Below, piece by piece: positions 27,901 through 33,906 of a stretch of DNA of 64,000 nucleotides. The stretch lies in NCBI RefSeq assembly GCF_003601985.1, contig NZ_QZXA01000013.1, positions 62,001 to 126,000 of the forward strand, in the 5' to 3' direction. The notes under the pieces were generated by a model that did not search any database, was not told where the DNA came from, and saw only the letters and a program-made list of their open reading frames with translations. This DNA comes from Mesorhizobium jarvisii (lineage in GTDB: Bacteria; Pseudomonadota; Alphaproteobacteria; Rhizobiales; Rhizobiaceae). Both the position numbers and the translations under genes were made by a program. Each line of letters starts with the position of its first letter. Position 1 is the first letter of the stretch.

Positions 27901-28538
27901 CGCTCAACAACCGCTATCCGTTCAGCCCGGACAGCGCGGTCGATGTCAATGTGCGCGACTTCCAACGTCTGTTCGGGCCGACCGGCCTGATCGATGCCTT
28001 CACCACCGACCATTTGATCAACTATGTCGACACCGCCAGCGAGCCGTGGAAATGGCGTGCCGATTTCGGCCTCGACCCAGCGGCACTCGCAGCGTTCGAG
28101 CAGGCGAGGCATATCCGCGACGATCTGTTTCCGGGCGGCACCGGCCCGGTGATGAACTTCACGCTGGAGCCCAAGGACCTCTCCCCCAACGTGGCGCGTG
28201 TCACGCTCAACCTCGATGGCCAGAACCTCGTCTACTACAACAACGCCACCAGGCCGCAACCGATGACGTGGCCCGGCAAGGATGGCACCGGGGTGATCTC
28301 GCTCGCCTTCCAGCCGGTCGACGGCTCGCCCGAAGTGATGCTGAACGAGACCGGCAGCTGGGCGTGGCTCAGAATGCTGCGCGGCGGCCGCTTCGCCGCG
28401 ACCAAGCTCACCGACGTCTATAGCCTGCGGCTCGGCACGAAGGGGATGTGGGCCGATTTCGAACTCAAAGCCGCCAGCGTCGAGAACCCCTACACGCTCG
28501 AAATGTTCAAGAAGTTCACATGTCCGCCGCAGATCTGA
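24996..28538 (+). CDS. tssM: T6SS membrane protein TssM (IcmF), copy 1
   Basis: A 1180-residue IcmF/TssM. Two N-terminal membrane helices precede a cytoplasmic P-loop domain with Walker A GPPATGKTT (about 134) and Walker B-like VLIDTAGRY. A third helix near residue 445 leads into the large periplasmic part that meets TssJ. The C-terminal beta-rich VgrG/IcmF-C domain ends with MWADFELKAAS. It is the scaffold of the membrane complex; P-loop residues are intact here. It overlaps tagF by 19 bases. Confidence 0.95.
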   Translation: MFILRFLWAVITSRFLWTLIGIALLSLLIWVFGPIVQVGPYAPFESDNVRIAIIAGLIILWLIWLIIAQRRAIRANRMFVAEISAPVAEKQLTPGEESVAAVGAKFGEVMAELKRRKLGGRKFLREMPWYVIVGPPATGKTTALRQSGLNFPIDLTDDLQGVGGTRNCDWFFSENAVLIDTAGRYVQQESQPDVDAAEWLGFLDLLKKHRGRRALNGVIVALSIDALSEGDEAIKAHGRKIRRRLAELNDRLEIRLPVYLMLTKADLIKGFEAFFGGLSTSAREQVWGTTFALDARVNAGMIQAELARLGTELERRLVPRLEDEDKLGSRAEIFRFPAQLASLCGPIQVLIEAMFGESRYEEAAWLRGLYLTSATQEGAPIDRLTAALSSSFGLPPRRAMPAARVEKRSFFLRNLLTEVIFKEAGLGTFDPLAQRRRAWIWRGAAAACALAALLAGGLFTWSYLDNRNAITEQAGQFEALQGPLTQVAATPAAVEQPTMDGALAAMDAVATARTPPPGAVHNLLGPTASPELVRAQTDTYDHALRNVLEPHMVALLEATMWRQIRDPDFMLGALKTYRMMTGLSQMDTDFVQNWWVNSLPQFAPAPPFPTADAEEHQIAAIRRMAVDDSYIAPDKALVAEALKTVCTISLPQRAYKQLLADPEVAAIKEWVPANFAGPNGAKVFARRSDKTLRVGVPGPYTYAGFHDAILDRVEDVAGQAALDRAVFAGGCSENSETSVSALSQDILKLYYDDYIAQWDSFLRDMRLAPLTDLNIASENLKDLSSADSALKRLLTAVVQETDLTRSDDAPADDKSGAAAKTGSKLLSKLGKLGKVVTSGAKLLPRAGSANQVDMTGSLVAEHFKPLKGTIAQVDGQPPALDAAVVALTALSNVLQTVTANPNPQDAIKKQGGLAELTGAVARQAQILPSPINEWLGGIAGDTSGLSQKAVTNELNAIWRADILPFCQAALNNRYPFSPDSAVDVNVRDFQRLFGPTGLIDAFTTDHLINYVDTASEPWKWRADFGLDPAALAAFEQARHIRDDLFPGGTGPVMNFTLEPKDLSPNVARVTLNLDGQNLVYYNNATRPQPMTWPGKDGTGVISLAFQPVDGSPEVMLNETGSWAWLRMLRGGRFAATKLTDVYSLRLGTKGMWADFELKAASVENPYTLEMFKKFTCPPQI

Positions 28539-29062
28539 TCGTGCCCGGCTTCTATGGCAAGATGCCCGCCACCGGCGATTTCGTGACCCGGCGGCTGCCG
28601 GCGGATTTCGTGCGTGGATGGGACCGCTGGCTGGCGCAGCATATCGTGCCGCTGTTCGGACTTAAAACCTGGCCGCAGCACATTGCGCTGCGTTTCCTCA
28701 GCGGGCCTGGTTCCTTCGGCGCCTCGGCCGGCATCCTACTGCAAAGCGCCGACAGGGTCGGCCGGCAATTTCCATTGAGCGTCGTCGCAAGGCTCCCGGA
28801 GGCGCCCCTTAAGCTGGCTTTTGCGGACGCATGGTTCGAAAGCATCGAAACCCTCGCCTTGGCGGCGCAGCGAGGAGAGTTGACACCCGACGAACTCGAC
28901 GCGGCACTGGCCGCCCTGCCCGTTCCGCTTATCGATGGCGAGGGCGATCTCATCGACGAGTTCGTGGCGTGGACGGCACATACGGATATTTTCGATGTCG
29001 ATCAGCAAGCGCCGCAGCCGACCCTGGAGCAGATCTTCGCCGCAAGCTGGGAGACCAGCTGA
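28520..29062 (+). CDS. tagF: T6SS regulator TagF (ImpM)
   Basis: A 180-residue TagF/ImpM protein. GFYGKMPATGDFVTRRLP followed by WDRWLAQ matches the family's 'GKlPs.GDFv.R.Lp..fv..WD.WL' block. TagF represses T6SS activity post-translationally, often against the Fha/PpkA pathway, so it fits with the FHA, PppA and PpkA genes here. The ATG at 28520 is inside the tssM end. The stop overlaps the following DUF2169 start (TGATG). Confidence 0.9.
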   Translation: MSAADLIVPGFYGKMPATGDFVTRRLPADFVRGWDRWLAQHIVPLFGLKTWPQHIALRFLSGPGSFGASAGILLQSADRVGRQFPLSVVARLPEAPLKLAFADAWFESIETLALAAQRGELTPDELDAALAALPVPLIDGEGDLIDEFVAWTAHTDIFDVDQQAPQPTLEQIFAASWETS

Positions 29063-30159
29063 TGCAGATCTGGAACCAGATGGGCTTTCCGCATCAGTTC
29101 ACTGTGGGCACGGACAAGGACGCCCATGAGTGGATTGTCGTGGTGGTCAAAGGCACGTTCGACTTTCCCGAGACGCCTGGCGGGCCGGTGCAAAAATCGG
29201 CGAAGCAGATACCACTTGTCATGGCCGACACGCAAACCGGTGTGCCTGGCTATTCGGCAACCTTGTGGGAGACCGACTTTGCCTTCCGCAAGCCACGCTG
29301 CGATGTCATCGCCAATGGCTGCGCCTATGCGCCAAACGGCAGACCAGCCGAGCGCATACCGGTCGGGATCAAGGTCGGCAACTGGTCGAAGCTGTTCGAG
29401 GTCGTCGGCCACCGGGAATGGCGCTCCATTGGTCCGGTCTTTACCGCCACGTCGCCGCAACCCTTCCTGAAACTGCCGATCTCCTATGACGTTGCCTGGG
29501 GTGGCGTCGACAGGCTGGATCCGGAGGACCAGCTTCCCGCCAGCTATAGATACAACCCAGTCGGAACCGGATGGTCGCGCACCAAGAACCAGCGTCTAGT
29601 CCCAGGCCTGCGGCTGCCCAACACACAGGCAATTGGCGAGGACATGCGCTCCCCGTTCGGCGACTACAAGCCAATGAGTTTCGGCCCTATGGGACGTGGT
29701 TGGCCCGGCCGGATCGAATATGGCGGTACCTACGATGACAACTGGGTGGCCAACATTTTCCCATTCTTGCCTCCGGATTTCGATGAACGCTATTTCCAAA
29801 TGGCGCCGCCCGACCAGCAGATCGAGCTACCGAAGGGCGGTGAAGAAGTGCAACTCGTGAACCTGACCCCTGAGGGCCGGGTAGGCTTCCGCCTGCCACA
29901 GACCGCACTGCCGATGACGCTCTTCAGGGAGCGAGAGCTCTCATTTGAAGGAGAAATCCTTCCCGACACCATTTTGTTTGACCCAGAGAACCGCTGCTTC
30001 TCCCTGGTTTGGCGCCTATCTCAGCGCATTCACCGCACGATCCTCGACTTCACCGAATGCTGGATCGGTCCGCCGACCCAGTCGATGCTGCGAGCGCGAG
30101 CCACCGGCCGGGATTATGTTCGCGCTGCTGGGGTCGCGCCCGAGGATGAAGCTGTATGA
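29062..30159 (+). CDS. DUF2169-family T6SS adaptor
   Basis: A 365-residue protein of the DUF2169 family, known from T6SS effector cassettes that carry DUF4150 PAAR-like proteins. Seen features are the N-terminal beta strands EWIVVVVKGTFDF, the CDVIANG..YAP segment and the conserved W-G-V (DVAWGGVDR) region. DUF2169 proteins are thought to act as chaperone/adaptor for loading the effector. The gene is coupled to tagF upstream and overlaps the next gene by four bases (ATGA). The N-terminus starts at the ATG at 29062, not the earlier in-frame codon at 28831 inside tagF. Confidence 0.8.
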   Translation: MQIWNQMGFPHQFTVGTDKDAHEWIVVVVKGTFDFPETPGGPVQKSAKQIPLVMADTQTGVPGYSATLWETDFAFRKPRCDVIANGCAYAPNGRPAERIPVGIKVGNWSKLFEVVGHREWRSIGPVFTATSPQPFLKLPISYDVAWGGVDRLDPEDQLPASYRYNPVGTGWSRTKNQRLVPGLRLPNTQAIGEDMRSPFGDYKPMSFGPMGRGWPGRIEYGGTYDDNWVANIFPFLPPDFDERYFQMAPPDQQIELPKGGEEVQLVNLTPEGRVGFRLPQTALPMTLFRERELSFEGEILPDTILFDPENRCFSLVWRLSQRIHRTILDFTECWIGPPTQSMLRARATGRDYVRAAGVAPEDEAV

Positions 30160-31181
30160 GCGCGGCGATCGACATCGTTTCGATCGGTATGGTAACCGCC
30201 GTCGGTCTCAGCGCACCGTCGTCGTGCGCGGCGATGCGAGCGGGAATAGACGGATTTCAGGAGACAGGTTTTCTCGCCTCGGGCGGCGATCAGCTCATCG
30301 GCGCGCCCGTCCCCCTGCCCGGTGACTGGGTCGGCGAGAAGCGCATGGCCTACCTTGCCGCGATGGCGATCACCGAAGCTTTTGCCGGCGTTCCGGAAGC
30401 GCGAGGCTCCGCCGTCCTCATTCTATGCCTTGCCGAAGACGATCGCCCCGGCCGGCCGGCCCCGGACGGACAGCGTATGCTCTCTCGCATAGCCTCGATT
30501 ACCAAGTTGACTAGTCCCAACAAAGCACGGATCGTGGCGCATGGTCGTCCCTCCGGGCTGGTCGCATTGGAACAAGCCCGCAGAATTTTCTCGGCCAGCG
30601 ATGCCCCCTTCGTGATGATCGTCGGCGTCGACAGCTACCTGACTGCAGGCACCGTCACGCACTACTTTGCCGAAAACCGACTGCTGGTGCCCGACAATCC
30701 GGACGGATTCATCCCCGGCGAGGCGGCCGCCGCGATCCTTTGCTCCCCCCGACCAACGCTCGGCAGTCTTCGCCTTCAAGGCCTCGGGCTCAGCCGAGAG
30801 CCCGCCTTCATCTACAATCCCGACGATCTGGCGTCGCGGGGTGACGGCATGACCGCTGCCTACCGGACCGCGCTTGAGGAGACCGGTATCGCCATGCATC
30901 GTGTCGGCTATCGCATCTCCGACCTGATCGGCGAGAAGTACTGGTTCAGGCAAAGCGCCCTGGCCACCTTGCGTCTGACCCGTGGCCGCCGCGAATTCAT
31001 GGATATCTGGTCGCCCGGCGAAACCCTGGGCAATGTCGGGGCTGCCGTGGTGCCGCTGATGCTGGGCTGGGCATTCACCGCTGCGGCCAAGGGCTATGCC
31101 ATGGGCGATTCCGTGCTCGTTGAAGCCTCCAACGACACGGGCGCCTGCGGGGCAGCCGTCTTCACCGGACGGGCCGTCTGA
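30156..31181 (+). CDS. Ketosynthase/thiolase-like protein lacking catalytic residues, T6SS cassette
   Basis: A 341-residue thiolase-fold protein. The pattern RPSGLVALEQA aligns with the ketosynthase nucleophile block, but the Cys position appears to be Arg131. Later IPGEAAAAIL matches the conserved GEGA-type turn, and the expected GHT histidine block reads GETLGNVGAAV (His to Glu). It is therefore unlikely to condense acyl chains. Such proteins occur in T6SS cassettes between DUF2169 and DUF4150 genes, where a structural or chaperone role is plausible. It overlaps both neighbours (ATGA upstream; TGATG downstream), so the three are translated together. Confidence 0.65.
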   Translation: MSAAIDIVSIGMVTAVGLSAPSSCAAMRAGIDGFQETGFLASGGDQLIGAPVPLPGDWVGEKRMAYLAAMAITEAFAGVPEARGSAVLILCLAEDDRPGRPAPDGQRMLSRIASITKLTSPNKARIVAHGRPSGLVALEQARRIFSASDAPFVMIVGVDSYLTAGTVTHYFAENRLLVPDNPDGFIPGEAAAAILCSPRPTLGSLRLQGLGLSREPAFIYNPDDLASRGDGMTAAYRTALEETGIAMHRVGYRISDLIGEKYWFRQSALATLRLTRGRREFMDIWSPGETLGNVGAAVVPLMLGWAFTAAAKGYAMGDSVLVEASNDTGACGAAVFTGRAV

Positions 31182-32140
31182 TGGGAAACGTCTTCGCAAA
31201 TGGGTTGGAAATCTCCGGCCAGGGAAGCGATGGCAAGACGATTGCGGCATTTCCGGACGTTTGCTTCACGCCTCCGGAGAATCCGGCAACGCCTCCTGGC
31301 GTGCCTGTCCCGTACCCCCTGTTCGGGGTGTCCAGCGACACCGAGCAGGGTACCGGAACGGTCAAGATTTCCGGCAAAACCGTCAACATCAAGAACAAGT
31401 CCGACCTTTCAAAGACCAGTGGCGACGAGGCCGGATGCGCGGCCAAGAAGGGGATCATCACCTCGACCAACACCGGCAAGGAGTATTTCAATTCCTGGTC
31501 CAACGACGTGAAGTTCGATGGGGAGCCGGTCATCCGGTTCACCGATCTGTCGACCAACAACCACGCCTCGACCGCCGCGACCGCAGCCGTCCCGTGGGCT
31601 CATATCCTGACAGTGAATATGGGAAACGTGACTTGCGGAACCCTTCTGCAAAAGCACAACATGCGGCTGCATGCCCATGAAGACAAGAAATGTCCCGACG
31701 GGTATGAATCAGAACACTTTGTCAGCAATGAATATTTTCAGAGCGATCGTGCTAAGAATATCTCATATCCAAAATGGAGGAATTACGACCAGAATACCGC
31801 GCCTTGCGTCTGTATTCGATCGTACAAACACAAGAAAGGTGGTGGGTATCAAACAGGAAAAGGGAGCAAGAAGGGCTCTCCGCACAATCTAAAAACCAAC
31901 ATGATGAGCGACTACAACACCAGGCGGCTCAATCAGGGGCAACCACCGAAATTGAGGGGCGGCGTCAGCAAGGCAGTCGAAGCTGTTACAGTCAATCACA
32001 AGGAAACCAAGAACGCCAGCCCAAAGACGCGAGAGAATGTTCAAAAATGCCTCAAAATGATCTTTATGGCATATATTCAGAGTGTCGTCGTTCCCAAGAA
32101 AACGCAAGAAGAACTTAACGATATGTACACGATGCGCTAG
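31181..32140 (+). CDS. PAAR-like (DUF4150) effector with candidate C-terminal nuclease toxin
   Basis: A 319-residue two-part protein. Residues 1 to about 150 form the DUF4150 PAAR-like tip domain (AFPDVCFTPPENPATPPG, then CAAKKGIITSTNTGKEYF). The rest is a divergent tail: ESEH (Glu178-His179), a Cys pair near APCVC (209-211) and SPHN (His235). The EH...H spacing recalls HNH/Endonuclease VII-type toxins, but no family was firmly recognised. The DNA here falls to about 37-43% GC in lines counted by hand, against about 58-68% in the core genes, suggesting a recently swapped tip. The start overlaps the ketosynthase-like gene. Confidence 0.65.
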   Translation: MGNVFANGLEISGQGSDGKTIAAFPDVCFTPPENPATPPGVPVPYPLFGVSSDTEQGTGTVKISGKTVNIKNKSDLSKTSGDEAGCAAKKGIITSTNTGKEYFNSWSNDVKFDGEPVIRFTDLSTNNHASTAATAAVPWAHILTVNMGNVTCGTLLQKHNMRLHAHEDKKCPDGYESEHFVSNEYFQSDRAKNISYPKWRNYDQNTAPCVCIRSYKHKKGGGYQTGKGSKKGSPHNLKTNMMSDYNTRRLNQGQPPKLRGGVSKAVEAVTVNHKETKNASPKTRENVQKCLKMIFMAYIQSVVVPKKTQEELNDMYTMR

Positions 32141-32151
32141 GAGCGTCTGTG

Positions 32152-33081
32152 ATGCCTTCGAAAAATCCCTTCTCCCATCTCAGACCCGATCAGATCGACT
32201 TAGAGGTAATGAGCGGATTTCATCTGGAGGGGAAATATTTCAGCGTCTCTGTCCAGCTTAGTGACGAAAACGACGAAATTGGGCACTCATACCTGCTGAA
32301 AGTCCTTTTCGACGGAAAGACACTTCGCTACGAGACATTGCTTGAGGTTCCAAATCTTATCCTTGCGCATGTTAGCCCTACCCCAATCGACCACGTCGCA
32401 TTGGAAATCGGCGGTACGACCCATTTCCTTCACGGCACTGCGCATGCGGCCAGCGGAACCCCTGACCTGTTCTTTAACAAACTCTACCATCAAGAGGATG
32501 GCGCGGTTTATTTGTATGGCGAGCACGGAACCGTTTGTGTCGCCGAAGGCCATGCATGGCGGACAATCAAGCCGATCGCCAAATCTTTCCTGCGGGCCAT
32601 GCATAGCGCGAGTAACGGGCCTGTTCACGTGGCGGGAGACGATGGCACGCTGCTTCGTCTTGCTGGCAATGGTTGGAAGAGAATTCCTCTAAATTTCAAT
32701 CGCTCGATAAATGCGGTTCAAGTCGCCGAGGACGGGGTCATAAACATAGGCTGCGAGGACGGCTATTGCTTCCGGTACCTCGAAGACGATCTTACGGCCA
32801 TCGAAGCGCCTGACCGAGATTTCTTCTCAATTTGCGAGTTCAAGGGCAAGCGCTATTGGGGTGACGATGAGTATGGCCTCTATGTCCAGAAGGGGCTGAA
32901 GCTCGCTCCTCTCAGGGCGTTGGGCTACGGGTATGCGATGCAGGCATCGCCCGAATTCATGGTTGTGGTTGGTTGGAAAGAAGTCTTCTTGTTCGATGGG
33001 TCAAGCTGGTCCGGCTTCGAGTTCGGATACGACAACGGTCTTCATGCCAGCATAATCGACATGTCTCGAAGGTTCTTGTGA
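32152..33081 (+). CDS. Candidate immunity protein, beta-propeller-like
   Basis: A roughly 309-residue protein of no recognised family. Five or six short repeats rich in G-W/D and aromatic strands (DDGTLLRLAGNGW, EDGYCFRYLEDD, DDEYGLYVQKG, FLFDGSSWSG) suggest a beta-propeller-like fold. The ATG at 32152 has GGAG about nine bases upstream; a GTG three bases earlier is also possible. There is no signal peptide, so it would be cytoplasmic. Its place 11 bases after the PAAR-toxin gene and its lower GC make it the best immunity candidate. This is inference from position, not homology. Confidence 0.5.
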   Translation: MPSKNPFSHLRPDQIDLEVMSGFHLEGKYFSVSVQLSDENDEIGHSYLLKVLFDGKTLRYETLLEVPNLILAHVSPTPIDHVALEIGGTTHFLHGTAHAASGTPDLFFNKLYHQEDGAVYLYGEHGTVCVAEGHAWRTIKPIAKSFLRAMHSASNGPVHVAGDDGTLLRLAGNGWKRIPLNFNRSINAVQVAEDGVINIGCEDGYCFRYLEDDLTAIEAPDRDFFSICEFKGKRYWGDDEYGLYVQKGLKLAPLRALGYGYAMQASPEFMVVVGWKEVFLFDGSSWSGFEFGYDNGLHASIIDMSRRFL

Positions 33082-33119
33082 GAAGCTGCCGCGCAAAAAA
33101 CGCCGGGCCTCGTCCGTAA

Positions 33120-33458
33120 CTATCGTTTTGCAGCCGCCAAAAAGGCTCGAACTTTTTCGAGGTCGAGCGCCGCGATGCGCGGTGGATCGGGTACGGAGAG
33201 CATGCGCAGGACGAAGAGCTCGCCCGCTTCCGGAAACGCCTCATATGCCTTTGCGGCAATCGCTAGCCCCTCAGGCCCTGCTACCCGCAAGCCGTCCAAA
33301 TGCGCCTCGATCCTCGCAACAAGGCGCCCTAGACGCACCTCGTCCATCTCAGGGTTCTCGTCTGGATGAAGCAGGTGATAGTCGTACACCGTCCATAGGA
33401 ACGCCGCCATCTCAGCGTGCTGACGGACTATTTCCGGGAGGACAGGCACTTGCATCAA
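33120..33458 (-). CDS. Short TIGR02270-like protein (N-terminal homologue)
   Basis: A 112-residue protein. VRQHAEMAAFLWTVYDYHL and RLVARIEAHLDGLRVAG match the N-terminal part of the TIGR02270 family (about 410 residues with HEAT-like repeats, found near T6SS genes). I recall that family description noting a short N-terminal homologue in Mesorhizobium loti; this looks like that type. Its role is not known. The start overlaps the DUF6484 stop by four bases, so it is the last gene of the inverted vgrG module, and it converges on the immunity gene. Confidence 0.7.
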   Translation of the reverse strand: MMQVPVLPEIVRQHAEMAAFLWTVYDYHLLHPDENPEMDEVRLGRLVARIEAHLDGLRVAGPEGLAIAAKAYEAFPEAGELFVLRMLSVPDPPRIAALDLEKVRAFLAAAKR

Positions 33459-33898
33459 TTGAGATTCACGGATCCGCCGCGGATACGGTTTGCGGCGCTG
33501 GCGTGACTGGTCAGATAGGTTCCACGTATCGTGATATGGCCATCCTTCTCCATGATGATCGTGGCCTTGCCACAGCGCAGTTCGATCCGTTCGTCGCCGA
33601 CGATTTTCACATTCTCGCCGTCGCGGATAACCTGTGCTGGCGCCACCTTGCGCGCTGGCTCAACGATCCGGCCAACGATAAGCGGCCGTTCCGGATCGCC
33701 CTCCTGAAACAACAACGCCACCTCAGCTCCGATCATTGATGAGTTGAGCTCCGCCAAACTACGAGCCGGAATGGCGATCTGCTTAGGATTGCCCGGAAAA
33801 ACTACCAGCGGCGCATCCTCGCCGAAGCCGAGGAAGACGCCGATCACCACGCCTTCGATTTTTTCAACGATCCTGGTCTTCCCAATGGCCTTCGTCAT
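33455..33898 (-). CDS. DUF6484-type T6SS-associated protein
   Basis: A 147-residue protein of the kind that follows vgrG genes (DUF6484-like). It has an OB-like N-terminal half (GVVIGVFLGFGEDAPLVVF, RSLAELNSSMIGAEVALLF, GDPERPLIVGRI) and a C-terminal beta-stranded tail ending in GGSVNLN. That tail resembles the gp5-like end of VgrG (KDGHITIRGTYL). It probably extends or caps the spike. It begins eight bases after the vgrG stop, clearly the same transcript. The family name is from memory and should be treated as likely. Confidence 0.65.
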   Translation of the reverse strand: MTKAIGKTRIVEKIEGVVIGVFLGFGEDAPLVVFPGNPKQIAIPARSLAELNSSMIGAEVALLFQEGDPERPLIVGRIVEPARKVAPAQVIRDGENVKIVGDERIELRCGKATIIMEKDGHITIRGTYLTSHASAANRIRGGSVNLN

Positions 33899-33906
33899 AA
33901 CGAGCC

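Noticed and set aside
26160-28259. Very long leftward open frame (699 residues) inside tssM
   Set aside because: It is antisense to a strongly recognised TssM, and its sequence is Arg/Gly/His-rich as expected from GC-rich shadow frames. Similar long antisense frames (for example 4290-5465, 17426-19081, 20745-22604, 22255-23565, 59553-60947) were rejected for the same reason.
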